Translations under genes and position numbers: made by a program
Origin: JBHIBD01 sp046758865
Lineage (GTDB): Bacteria; Planctomycetota; Brocadiia; Brocadiales; Bathyanammoxibiaceae
Length of the DNA: 34,731 nucleotides
Assembly: GCA_046758865.1 (NCBI GenBank)
Contig: JBHIBD010000020.1
Span: 1-34,731, forward strand
Direction of reading: 5' to 3'
Part shown: positions 15,581 through 24,075 of the stretch, piece by piece
Position numbering within the stretch: the stretch's first letter is position 1
How the letters are laid out: every line of letters begins with the position of its first letter
The notes under the pieces: model-generated
Seen by the model: only the letters and a program-made list of their open reading frames with translations
Database searches by the model: none
What the model was told of the DNA's origin: nothing

Positions 15581-16945
15581 ATGACTAATGTAGCATTAAT
15601 CCTTGTAACAGACCCACAGAAATCCCTCGAGGACCATTTGGGCATACCGCTCCTCAAGCGCACCGTGCTCTCTGCACAGGAGGGCGGCATAGAGAAATTC
15701 ATAATAGTTGCTGAGGACGCAAGGGAAAGGCTCAGTACGCTTCTGTCTGGAGACGATAGGGTACGTTCCACTATCCATTGGTCTGACGGTGACAACCTGT
15801 CAGACCAGCTCAAGGGGAGGCTTTCTGAATCCATTATGATTATCAAGGCAGAGGCTGTCTTTGATTCGGACCTTATAGAAAAGATGGACCTGCTGGAACT
15901 TGGCGATGCGGCTGCCTGCATAGCTGTACGTAAGGGGGTAAAGGGGTCTGGGGCCGGACAATGCACCATCAAGTTGAGTGGAGACGATGTGGTAGACTGT
16001 AGTGTCCAATCCTCGACAGAGGCGAGTCCGCCATTCGTTGGACGTGACCCTTATCGGACAGACGGAAACCGGAGCCACGATGCTACAATAGACGCTCAGA
16101 CAGCGGGACTTATCCTGGCAAGGCCTGATGCATCAAAAGGTATTGCAGTAAAGGTCGCCAATGGTCATATAGACCTTTGTAACATTGTGGAAGGCCTACT
16201 CAGTGTAGGGAAAGTCAGGGCCATTGACGTTACAAACGAGCTGTGCATGGAAATAACCTCCCGAGAGACCGTGCAGGAGTCCAAGAAGAAAATGTACAAA
16301 CTCCTTGGACTGGCAACCGACAGCCCCTTCTCTGTTCATGTTAATCGTAAACTCTCAAGATTGGTGAGCGGGGTCCTGATAAGATTCCCCATAACGCCAA
16401 ATCAGATTACCTTGCTTAGCTTTTTTACGGGTCTTGTGGCCTGCTGGTTCTTTTTGCAGGGCGGATACCGGTATTCTGTGCTTGGGGCAATGGTCTTCTA
16501 TGCCTCGGTAATTCTAGACCTCTCTGATGGTGAAGTTGCCAGGTTAAAGTTTATGGGCTCAAAGTATGGGGCAGTATTTGACACCATATGTGACAGCATT
16601 GTCTATAGCGGTGTTATGTTTTGTATGGCACTGGCAATACACAGAAGTACCCACATGCCAAATGCTATTACTGTTGGAGCAGTCGCTGCTGGGGCGATGT
16701 TTATCTGCTCTAACCTCGATTTTTACCTCCACTTTATGGAAACAGACCGAGAGAAAGACCAACGAAACCCCTTAATGCGGTCATTCGCAAATGAGGACTA
16801 CTTTCTACTCTCGCTCCTGGGCTTCACGGTCTTTGATAAGCTCTCATGGTATCTTTGGACAGTGGCTGCTGGTACTACTGTGTACATGTTTATGTTAATA
16901 GGGAAATTAATGATAAGTAGATTCTCTGGTGAGAAGGCCCAGTAA
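15581..16945 (+). CDS. Nucleotidyltransferase-like / CDP-alcohol phosphotransferase fusion
   Basis: This 454-residue protein has two parts. Residues 1 to about 230 look like a sugar-nucleotidyltransferase fold, but the glycine-rich NTP loop is missing (ALILVTDPQKSLEDHLG where GxGxR is expected), so this half is probably inactive. Residues 250-454 form a membrane CDP-alcohol phosphotransferase with the full signature D313-x2-D316-G317-x2-A320-R321-x8-G330-x3-D334-x3-D338 and about five or six transmembrane helices. It would move the CMP-activated aminoethylphosphonate onto a lipid alcohol such as diacylglycerol. Fusions of this architecture are known for inositol-phosphate lipids and di-inositol phosphate synthesis, so an inositol-type role is the main alternative. 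Confidence 0.82.
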   Translation: MTNVALILVTDPQKSLEDHLGIPLLKRTVLSAQEGGIEKFIIVAEDARERLSTLLSGDDRVRSTIHWSDGDNLSDQLKGRLSESIMIIKAEAVFDSDLIEKMDLLELGDAAACIAVRKGVKGSGAGQCTIKLSGDDVVDCSVQSSTEASPPFVGRDPYRTDGNRSHDATIDAQTAGLILARPDASKGIAVKVANGHIDLCNIVEGLLSVGKVRAIDVTNELCMEITSRETVQESKKKMYKLLGLATDSPFSVHVNRKLSRLVSGVLIRFPITPNQITLLSFFTGLVACWFFLQGGYRYSVLGAMVFYASVILDLSDGEVARLKFMGSKYGAVFDTICDSIVYSGVMFCMALAIHRSTHMPNAITVGAVAAGAMFICSNLDFYLHFMETDREKDQRNPLMRSFANEDYFLLSLLGFTVFDKLSWYLWTVAAGTTVYMFMLIGKLMISRFSGEKAQ

Positions 16946-16972
16946 CACCCCTCAACACGACAAAAAATAGGC

Positions 16973-19060
16973 GTGAAAAAGGCATCCAATGAACAATTCT
17001 TCAGGTGCGTATGTCCCCTAGACTGCCCCGATACCTGTGGCATTATTGCCCACGTGAAGGATGGCAGGCTCATAAAGATAGAGGGCGACCCCAATCATCC
17101 CATCACCAGGGGGTTCCTATGTCCAAAGATGACAAGGAATTACCCGGATAGGGTTTACAGCCCTGACCGACTCCTCTATCCAATGAAGAGGACCGGGGCC
17201 AAGGGTTCTAATAAGTTTAAGCGGATTAGCTGGGATGAGGCAGTCGACACCATTGTCTCCAATTTTAAGAAGTTAATCTCAGAAGACGGCCCGGAGGCAA
17301 TACTACCCTTTTACGGCTCCGGGACCCTCGGCATCGTCCACGGCAAGCTTGCAGGCAAACGCTTCTTTAATCGTTTGGGAACATTACAGCTAGACCGCAC
17401 CATCTGTACCAAGGCAGGCCGCATAGGCTACTTGTACACCATGGGCAGTTCCGAGGGCGCTGACCCCAGGGGAATACCACAGTCCAGGCTCATCATATCC
17501 TGGGGCACCAATACCTTCTCTACCAATTTACACCAACTGCCACTGATCAGTGAGGCCAGAAGACGTGGGGCCAAATATGTGGTAATAAACCCCTTCATGG
17601 TGAAGGGGGCTGCGGTGGCCGATACGTTTATACAACCTCGCCCCGGGAGTGACGCTGCCCTTGCCCTTGGTATGATGCATGTAATTATAAGAGAAGAACT
17701 CTATGACAAGGACTTTGTGGACAAACATACCTTTGGTTTTGGTATGTTATGTCAAAGAGTGGAGGAGTATCCACCCAAGAGGGTGGAGAAGCTCACGGAC
17801 GTTGAGGCCGAGGTGATAGTTGAGCTTGCAAGGCTATATGCCAGGGAGACACCGTCTTTTATCTACGTGGGTTCAGGCATGCAGCACCATACAAACGGTG
17901 GGATGACAGTGCGGACCATTGCCTGTCTGCCAGCGCTGGTGGGGGCGTGGGGTCGTATTGGTGGCGGGATGTTTTTCCCAACAAGTACCGTCTTTCCCGT
18001 GAGCTGGGACGAGTTAGAGGGCAACGAACTGAGGCCCAGTTCCCCCTCGTGCTTCAATATGAACCGTCTAGGCGATATATTACTCGACGGCAAGCCAAAA
18101 ACACGTGCACTATATGTCTTTAACGCCAATCCCCTAGCGGTTCTCTTCAACCAGAAAAGGCTCATCAAAGGTCTCGAAAGGCAAGACCTATTTACCGTTG
18201 TACACGAGCAGTTCCTTACTGATACGGCACATTATGCGGATGTCTTGCTTCCGGCCACTACCCAGTTTGAGCAGGTCGACCTCCATGCCTCCTACTTCCA
18301 TTTGAGTCTCCAACTCAACCAGCAGGCCATAGAGCCTGTCGGAGAATGCAGGTCTAATCTAGATACATTCAACACACTGGCCCAAGCCATGGGGTTTAAG
18401 GAGAGATATTTTGGCCAGTCAAGCTGGGATGTGATAGGGGAGGTCCTAGACACTAACCACCCAACCCTTGAGGGTATTACCCTCGACCGCCTTAAGAAAG
18501 AAGGCTACGTGCCCATAAATATGCCTGACACACCCACGGGTGAACCCTATGTGCCATTTCGCAATGGCGTTTTCCATAATCCGTCAGGTAAGATAGAGTT
18601 TTATTCAAGCAGGATGAAGACAGATAGTTACGATCCCCTTCCAGCATATATAGCCCCTGGTGAGGGGCCTGAGTCCACACCTGAGCTTTACAGACACTAT
18701 CCCATATATTTTCTTACACCGTCAGCTCACTCATGCCTAAACTCAAACTTCGCAGACAGCCCCCATGCACAGAAGGCTGACGAAAGGCCTACTCTGATAT
18801 TGCACCCCGAAGACGCAACGGCAAGGGGTATAAGCACCGGGGACATGGTAAAGATATTTAACGACCGTGGGTCGTGCATCCTATGGGCCCTGGTTGCGGA
18901 TAAGGTAAGGCCTGGCGTGGCCGTTAGTTGTGGACAGTGGTGGAGTACTAGATGTCCCGGCGGCGCTAACACGAATCACACCACCCCGGACCATCTTGCA
19001 GACATGGGAGGAGGCTCAGCCTTTAACACAAACCTTGTGCAGATAGAAAAGGTTGCGTAG
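16973..19060 (+). CDS. Molybdopterin oxidoreductase, DMSO-reductase superfamily
   Basis: This is a 695-residue catalytic subunit with an N-terminal [4Fe-4S] motif of form C14-x3-C18-x3-C22-x27-C50 (the opening CPLDCPDTCG is typical of the YoaE-like, cytoplasmic branch), an FDH-like central domain (DGPEAILPFYGSGTLG), and a C-terminal molydopterin-dinucleotide-binding domain (from about residue 580, TLILHPEDATARG). A short HTICTKAG-like segment (RTICTKAGR) near residue 145 may supply the metal ligand. No twin-arginine signal is seen, and no electron-transfer partner subunit is encoded next to it. Start is GTG with a weak ribosome site. The substrate cannot be told from sequence; formate, thiosulfate or other oxyanions are possible. 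It lies 27 bp after the phosphotransferase gene, so could share its transcript. Confidence 0.85.
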   Translation: MKKASNEQFFRCVCPLDCPDTCGIIAHVKDGRLIKIEGDPNHPITRGFLCPKMTRNYPDRVYSPDRLLYPMKRTGAKGSNKFKRISWDEAVDTIVSNFKKLISEDGPEAILPFYGSGTLGIVHGKLAGKRFFNRLGTLQLDRTICTKAGRIGYLYTMGSSEGADPRGIPQSRLIISWGTNTFSTNLHQLPLISEARRRGAKYVVINPFMVKGAAVADTFIQPRPGSDAALALGMMHVIIREELYDKDFVDKHTFGFGMLCQRVEEYPPKRVEKLTDVEAEVIVELARLYARETPSFIYVGSGMQHHTNGGMTVRTIACLPALVGAWGRIGGGMFFPTSTVFPVSWDELEGNELRPSSPSCFNMNRLGDILLDGKPKTRALYVFNANPLAVLFNQKRLIKGLERQDLFTVVHEQFLTDTAHYADVLLPATTQFEQVDLHASYFHLSLQLNQQAIEPVGECRSNLDTFNTLAQAMGFKERYFGQSSWDVIGEVLDTNHPTLEGITLDRLKKEGYVPINMPDTPTGEPYVPFRNGVFHNPSGKIEFYSSRMKTDSYDPLPAYIAPGEGPESTPELYRHYPIYFLTPSAHSCLNSNFADSPHAQKADERPTLILHPEDATARGISTGDMVKIFNDRGSCILWALVADKVRPGVAVSCGQWWSTRCPGGANTNHTTPDHLADMGGGSAFNTNLVQIEKVA

Positions 19061-19146
19061 GGACAGCTTCACCAAACAGTGGTGGGCTGTCAAAATCACG
19101 ATTTTTGGGGTAGCAAGAGCTACTAGTGCCGAAGCAAAGATGGGTG

Positions 19147-19212
19147 GCCCAGGGCTTTAGCCCTGGGCATAGCTCCACAGATGTTAATCCCTGCAGGGCT
19201 GAAGCCCTGCAG
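19147..19212. repeat. Pair of REP-like hairpins
   Basis: Two perfect 10-bp stems sit 22 bp apart: GCCCAGGGCT-tt-AGCCCTGGGC (19147-19168) and CTGCAGGGCT-ga-AGCCCTGCAG (19191-19212). Both share the core AGGGCT-nn-AGCCCT, so they look like copies of one palindromic repeat family rather than an ordinary terminator (there is no U-run). They stand between the molybdopterin oxidoreductase and isocitrate dehydrogenase genes. A small AAAAT-cacg-ATTTT palindrome is at 19092-19104. Confidence 0.75.
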
Positions 19213-19256
19213 CACCCCATTATTAATGCCAAAGCGCAGGGAAAGGATAAGCTGGC

Positions 19257-20504
19257 ATGGTGACATTCAAGAAATACTCACCCCCCGACCAGGGAGAGGT
19301 AATAACTCTGGTAGATGGAAAACTTGAGGTGCCGGATAACCCTGTCATCCCATTTATCGAGGGAGATGGTATTGGGCCGGATATAATGTCCACCGCAAGA
19401 CGGGTGCTGGATGCCGCAGTAGAGACCGCCTATGGCAGCAAGAGGAATATTGCCTGGTACGAGATTTTTGCGGGCTCTAAGGCCCAGGAGAGATTTGGGG
19501 AGTTGATACCAGAAGACACCTTCGAGGCGATACGCCATTTCCACGCGACGCTAAAAGGCCCCCTCAGCACGCCCATAGGCAAGGGCTTCAAGTCCCTAAA
19601 CGTTACACTCCGCCAGGTGCTGGACCTCTATGCCTGCGTTAGGCCGGTGCGCTACATTGCTGGGACGCCCAGTCCGGTAAGACACCCTGAGAGAGTAAAC
19701 ATGGTTATATTCAGGGAAAACACGGAAGACGTCTATGCAGGGATAGAATGGCCCCAGGGCAGTAAGGAGGCACGTCAGATAATAGAGATGCTTGGTAAGG
19801 AGTTAAACGTAAATATCCCGGAAGACTCTGGCATTGGTATAAAGCCAATCTCTGTAAGGCGTACAAAGAGGCTGATGCGAAAGGCACTGGATTATGTCCT
19901 GACACATAAGCGAAAGTCCGTGATTATAGTGCATAAAGGCAACATCATGAAGTATACCGAGGGCGCCTTCCGCAATTGGGCCTATGAACTGGCCGGGGAG
20001 GAGTACGGGCACTGCACCATTACAGAGAAACAGCTCATGGAGGATTATAATGGGAAGCAGCCCGAAGATAAAATAGTTGTCAGAGACAAACTGGCAGACG
20101 ACATGTTCAGGTTTGTTCTTATGAGACCGGAGGAATGTGATGTACTGGTTATGCCTAACCTTAATGGAGACTATCTCTCCGATGCCTGCAACGCCCAGGT
20201 GGGAGGGGTAGGTCTCGCACCCTCGGCGAATCTTTCAGATACCATGGGCGTCTTCGAGTCTGCACACGGTTCTGCACCAAAATATGCCGGCCAGAACAAG
20301 GTAAACCCATGTGCCCTTATACTGGCGGGCGTGATGTTATTGGAACATATCGGCTGGGACGAGGCGGCTAAGTGTGTTGTATCTGCCATAGGAAAGACCA
20401 TCTCACAAAAGAAGGTTACTTACGACCTTGCCCGACAGTTAGAAGGTGCGGTTAAGGTATCCACCTCGGGATTCGGGGACGAGGTAATTGGAAATATGCC
20501 CTAA
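19257..20504 (+). CDS. icd: NADP-dependent isocitrate dehydrogenase
   Basis: This 415-residue enzyme matches bacterial homodimeric IDH in length and in motifs: IPFIEGDGIGPDI near the N-terminus, the phosphorylation-type serine loop FKSLNVTLRQ, the substrate arginines in YACVRPVRY, IFRENTEDVYAGIEW, and the cofactor site HGSAPKYAGQNKVNP, where the lysine-tyrosine pair favours NADP over NAD. It oxidatively decarboxylates isocitrate to 2-oxoglutarate in the cytosol. It is probably monocistronic; hairpin repeats flank it on both sides. Start is the ATG at 19257, with GGATAA upstream. Confidence 0.95.
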   Translation: MVTFKKYSPPDQGEVITLVDGKLEVPDNPVIPFIEGDGIGPDIMSTARRVLDAAVETAYGSKRNIAWYEIFAGSKAQERFGELIPEDTFEAIRHFHATLKGPLSTPIGKGFKSLNVTLRQVLDLYACVRPVRYIAGTPSPVRHPERVNMVIFRENTEDVYAGIEWPQGSKEARQIIEMLGKELNVNIPEDSGIGIKPISVRRTKRLMRKALDYVLTHKRKSVIIVHKGNIMKYTEGAFRNWAYELAGEEYGHCTITEKQLMEDYNGKQPEDKIVVRDKLADDMFRFVLMRPEECDVLVMPNLNGDYLSDACNAQVGGVGLAPSANLSDTMGVFESAHGSAPKYAGQNKVNPCALILAGVMLLEHIGWDEAAKCVVSAIGKTISQKKVTYDLARQLEGAVKVSTSGFGDEVIGNMP

Positions 20505-20591
20505 TGTGCCTATATAGGGCAAATCATGCCGTGAACCATACCTGGGGCTTGCCCGAACTATAAGCAAAACACGACTCTGACATAACAGGCC

Positions 20592-20605
20592 CACGCTTCA
20601 GCGTG
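20592..20605. repeat. Short hairpin downstream of icd
   Basis: CACGCT-tc-AGCGTG is a perfect 6-bp inverted repeat in the 151-bp spacer after icd. It shares the GCT-nn-AGC centre with the hairpins at 19147-19212 and may be a shorter family member. A pyrimidine-rich tail follows, so a weak terminator is also possible. Confidence 0.4.
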
Positions 20606-20655
20606 TCTTCAATACTTATCAGCTTGCAATTCGCGTATTTATAGGATATCATGTT

Positions 20656-21540
20656 ATGTTTAAAATCCGCTTCGCGATTCTCTTCCTATTAGGGGTTCCT
20701 CGTATGACGTCAAGTCCAGGTATTGAGCGGGTGCAGGAGGCTGGGGCAATACACCACGGCCAGGGGAGGTACGAGGTGTTTGACCATCCCCAGGAAGGTT
20801 TAGATAGACTCAAGACATTTCTTGATGAGCAGAAACTACCCTTCAGCTTCCACGCTCCTCTGTTTAGACCCCACTATTTTCCGTACAGTGGAGTGACAAG
20901 TTTTTTCATAAACGATGACGATGAAAAACGGAGACTCTCCTTCGAACTGATTGAGCAATCGGCCTGGGAGGCCCGGGAGTGGGGGGCAGAATACATGGTT
21001 TGCCACCTTACGTGGAGGGAAGACACCAAAGAGGAGGGGAAGGCATGGCGCTTGGCCTACCAGGGCACAGAGTGGCTCTCAGAACTGGCTGACTCCACGG
21101 GCGTGCCAATACACATCGAGTTTGCGGGCTACGCTGGAGCATTTTATAAGCCAGAACATCTGGTGGAGGTTATATCGAAGTATCCGAATCTTGGTATCTG
21201 CATAGACACGGGACACGCATTTATATGCTCGCAACTATGGGGACGTAATTATCTAAATGACGTTGAGACAATGGCCCCATATGCACGGTCTATGCACCTA
21301 TGGAATACAAAGGGCCTTGAGCACTGGAAGAAATCCGGTCACGTACCCCTGCACCCGTCACAGAGTCCAGGTGAGGGATGGGTGGATATAGTAAAGACGC
21401 TGGAGGTAGTTATTGGCCGCAATAAAGATTTGAGGTTAATCCATGAGTACCGGGTGGGCGGCATGGATGATGGGATAAAAGAAGGGTTTGATTGGATCCG
21501 AGAAACAGTGGAGAGATTCAGGGGACTGAACTTCGCATGA
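20656..21540 (+). CDS. TIM-barrel isomerase/epimerase-like protein (AP2Ec family)
   Basis: This 294-residue protein fits the xylose-isomerase-like TIM barrel (sugar phosphate isomerase/epimerase, endonuclease IV fold). Metal-ligand-type residues are seen at successive strand ends: FHAPLFRPH, CHLTW, HIEFAG, CIDTGHAF, SMHLWNTKG and IHEYRVGG. Such proteins either isomerise sugars or inositols or have lost catalysis. I took the first ATG (20656), with AGGA 9 bp before it; a second in-frame ATG at 20704 is possible and would remove a hydrophobic first strand. Its stop overlaps the start of the next gene by 4 bp, marking the first gene of a three-gene cassette. The substrate is unknown. Confidence 0.75.
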   Translation: MFKIRFAILFLLGVPRMTSSPGIERVQEAGAIHHGQGRYEVFDHPQEGLDRLKTFLDEQKLPFSFHAPLFRPHYFPYSGVTSFFINDDDEKRRLSFELIEQSAWEAREWGAEYMVCHLTWREDTKEEGKAWRLAYQGTEWLSELADSTGVPIHIEFAGYAGAFYKPEHLVEVISKYPNLGICIDTGHAFICSQLWGRNYLNDVETMAPYARSMHLWNTKGLEHWKKSGHVPLHPSQSPGEGWVDIVKTLEVVIGRNKDLRLIHEYRVGGMDDGIKEGFDWIRETVERFRGLNFA

Positions 21541-23021
21541 AGAGGGATTTCAGGGTATTACTCGTTAATTGTAACACCATGATGGACACCCTTATTACGG
21601 CGGGGGTAAGTATCCTTGCTGCCTGTCTGAAGAGGGAGGGAATAGAGGTCAAGTTGTTTGATACCACCTTTTATAAGACGGCCGATAGAACTGGTGATGA
21701 GGCAAGGGCATACACTCTCCAGGTGAAGAAGACCGATTTCAAGGACCTTGGTATCGTTCCAAAGGAGACAGACGTTATAGAAGATTTTAAGAAGGAGGTC
21801 GAGGCATATAAACCCGACCTTATCGGTCTTTCCTGCATAGAAGTGACATACAAACTGGGCATTGAGATGCTTCAAGCGGTAAGGCATGCTGATATTCCCA
21901 CAATTGTTGGAGGGGTATATGCCACGTTTTCTCCCCACATAGTCGTCAGAGAGGACTGTGTGGACATGGTGTGTGTCGGTGAAGGAGAGTTGGCCCTTAC
22001 TGAGCTCTGTAAGAAGATGCGAGACGGTAAGGACATTACAAACATTCAGAACATCTGGGTTAAGAAGGACGGCTTGCTTTATAAAAACGAACTCCGGCGT
22101 CCCATAAACATGAGGGAGCTCCCCTTCCAGGACTGGACCGTTTACGACAAACAGAGATTCTGGAAGCCCATGGGGGGCAAGATATCTGTTACCGGGACCT
22201 TTGAGATGAACAGGGGATGCCCCTACAGCTGTACATTCTGTGTGAATTCTGGTTTTAACAAGCTGTACAGGAATATAGGAGGTTACTATCGTGAACAAGA
22301 TATACCGAGACTCATTGAGGAGATGCTCGGAAAGAAGGAACAATATAATCTGCAGTTTCTATATCTTGTAGCGGAAAGTTTTCTTACTACGTCAAAAAAG
22401 CGAGTAGCTGAGTTTGTAAGGCTCTACCCGCAGGTGGGACTACCCTTTTGGATAGAGGCAAGGCCCGAATCAATAACAGAAGAGTATGTGGAGATTCTTG
22501 AATCTGTAGGTTGCGAGGGCATAAGTATAGGTATCGAAAGCGGCGACGAAAACATACGTAAAAATATCCTGGGAAGGAGCATTTCAAACGAAACGACTAT
22601 AAAGGCCTTTAAGATATTTGAGAATGGTAAAATCCGTGTTAGTGCAAACAACATAATAGGCTTCCCGACGGAGACGAGGGAGAATATATTTGATACTATA
22701 GAACTAAACAGACAGATAAACACCAATGGGGTTATGGTATCTTTCTTCAGCCCTTACAGGGGGTGCAGTCTCAGGGAGGTCTGTGAGTTGGAGGGATATT
22801 TGAAGGAGGAAGATATTGCCAGTGACTATAGATTAGCACCCACGTTGGATATGCCGCAGCTCCCAATGTCAGAGCTTGCGGGACTTCAAAGGACCTTCCC
22901 ATTGTATGTAAAATTTCCCAAAAGCGAGTGGCCATTAATAAGGATATGCGAAGGCCGAGACCCTGAAGCCGATAGACTCTATAATGAGATATCTCAGATA
23001 TACACCGAGAAGTTCCTCTGA
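21537..23021 (+). CDS. B12-binding-type radical SAM protein, substrate unknown
   Basis: The 494-residue enzyme has an N-terminal Rossmann-like cobalamin-binding domain (FRVLLVN, then IVGGVYATFSP near residue 125) without the classical DxHxxG base motif, and a radical SAM domain with GCPYSCTFC (cysteines 228, 232, 235), plus ESGDENIRKNIL and IIGFPTET as in the MiaB/B12 class. The ATG overlaps the TGA of the upstream gene (ATGA); an in-frame start 45 bp further up is not supported. Members of this class methylate or rearrange unactivated carbon. It is not obviously HpnP or HpnR. Between an isomerase-like protein and a flippase-like membrane protein, it may modify a lipid-linked or sugar substrate. 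Confidence 0.82.
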   Translation: MKRDFRVLLVNCNTMMDTLITAGVSILAACLKREGIEVKLFDTTFYKTADRTGDEARAYTLQVKKTDFKDLGIVPKETDVIEDFKKEVEAYKPDLIGLSCIEVTYKLGIEMLQAVRHADIPTIVGGVYATFSPHIVVREDCVDMVCVGEGELALTELCKKMRDGKDITNIQNIWVKKDGLLYKNELRRPINMRELPFQDWTVYDKQRFWKPMGGKISVTGTFEMNRGCPYSCTFCVNSGFNKLYRNIGGYYREQDIPRLIEEMLGKKEQYNLQFLYLVAESFLTTSKKRVAEFVRLYPQVGLPFWIEARPESITEEYVEILESVGCEGISIGIESGDENIRKNILGRSISNETTIKAFKIFENGKIRVSANNIIGFPTETRENIFDTIELNRQINTNGVMVSFFSPYRGCSLREVCELEGYLKEEDIASDYRLAPTLDMPQLPMSELAGLQRTFPLYVKFPKSEWPLIRICEGRDPEADRLYNEISQIYTEKFL

Positions 23022-24010
23022 TGCCTATGAAAAGTCTATGGAAGGTAAAGATAGTCTTGCTAGCGGTAGGGCTGGTAGGTTTTGCCTTCCTGCTGTACAA
23101 ACTGGACGCTCACGCCGTTTATAGAGATATCTCGCAGCTAGGGTGGAATTTCTCCCTTATCCTGATACCGTACGTACTTGTCTTTGCACTGGATACAATT
23201 GGATGGAGGTATGCTTTTCACGACTATATGCCCAGGTTGAACTTCCTGGGTCTTTTCGCTGCACGGATGGCTGGCGAGTCAATTAACTGCATAACACCCT
23301 CCGGGTACCTTGGGGGCGAACCCGTCAAGGCGTATCTCTTAAAGAGGTACGACGTTTCGCTCATAGACGGTATGGCATCCGTTGTCATATCCAGGACCAT
23401 TATGACTATTGCACAGGCCCTGTTTGTTCTCATCGGGGTAGTCGTTGCATTATCAAGGCTCCAGGATACGGGGCTTCTCCTGAGCGTTGCCCTGGGTACG
23501 ATACTCTTTGGTTTACCCCTCCTATTTCTCATATCAATGAGCAAGAAAAAGGGGTTCTTCATGGCAACTTATAATCTATTGAAGAGGTTCAACATAAAAA
23601 TACGGTTTATTGAGGAGAGGTTGATGACACTGAAGGAATTGGACGACAACATCTCCCAATTCTATAACACCAATAAAAGGGGCTTTTACCTCTGTTTTCT
23701 ATTCTACTTCTTGGGCTGGCTTGCAGGTGTAATAGAGGTCTATTTGATTCTGATACTCATAGGCGTTCCGATAGACCCCCTTGGCGCCTTGATAATAGAG
23801 TCCCTCTTTACAGTTGCCAGGACAGCGGCATCCTTCATCCCGGGCAGCATAGGTGGTCAGGAGGGGGGGGTAGTGCTCATCTTCCTGGCGCTGCACCTCA
23901 CCATGCAGGCAGGCATGTCTTTCTGCGTCATAAGACGGATAAGAGAGGCCCTGTGGATAGGAACCGGCCTATTGGTGCTTGCCAGGTGGGAGGAAAGGGC
24001 AATGGCGTAA
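23021..24010 (+). CDS. UPF0104 / flippase-like integral membrane protein
   Basis: This 329-residue protein has about eight hydrophobic helices and the family pattern of the lysylphosphatidylglycerol-synthase membrane domain (UPF0104), including ARMAGESINCITPSGYLGGE, where the conserved E-x-x-N and GGE motifs lie, and PGSIGGQEGG near the end. HpnL, a hopanoid-associated membrane protein, belongs to this superfamily, so HpnL-like function is possible but not shown. Such proteins are often thought to flip or traffic lipids. The ATG shares a base with the upstream TGA stop (TGATG). The cassette ends at a strong terminator 37 bp downstream. Confidence 0.8.
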   Translation: MPMKSLWKVKIVLLAVGLVGFAFLLYKLDAHAVYRDISQLGWNFSLILIPYVLVFALDTIGWRYAFHDYMPRLNFLGLFAARMAGESINCITPSGYLGGEPVKAYLLKRYDVSLIDGMASVVISRTIMTIAQALFVLIGVVVALSRLQDTGLLLSVALGTILFGLPLLFLISMSKKKGFFMATYNLLKRFNIKIRFIEERLMTLKELDDNISQFYNTNKRGFYLCFLFYFLGWLAGVIEVYLILILIGVPIDPLGALIIESLFTVARTAASFIPGSIGGQEGGVVLIFLALHLTMQAGMSFCVIRRIREALWIGTGLLVLARWEERAMA

Positions 24011-24046
24011 GGACGGGTTGAGACATTGTACGTAAAGTGATAACTC

Positions 24047-24075
24047 ACGGATGGCCTTTGTGGCCATCCGTTTTT
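24047..24075 (+). terminator. Rho-independent terminator of the isomerase/radical SAM/flippase cassette
   Basis: A perfect 10-bp stem, ACGGATGGCC / GGCCATCCGT, with a 5-nt loop is followed by a run of T. It lies 37 bp after the membrane protein stop codon. Confidence 0.9.

Noticed and set aside
21537..23021. HpnP or HpnR hopanoid methylase
   Set aside because: It is a B12-type radical SAM enzyme, but I see none of the distinctive sequence of either methylase and it lies outside the hpn group.
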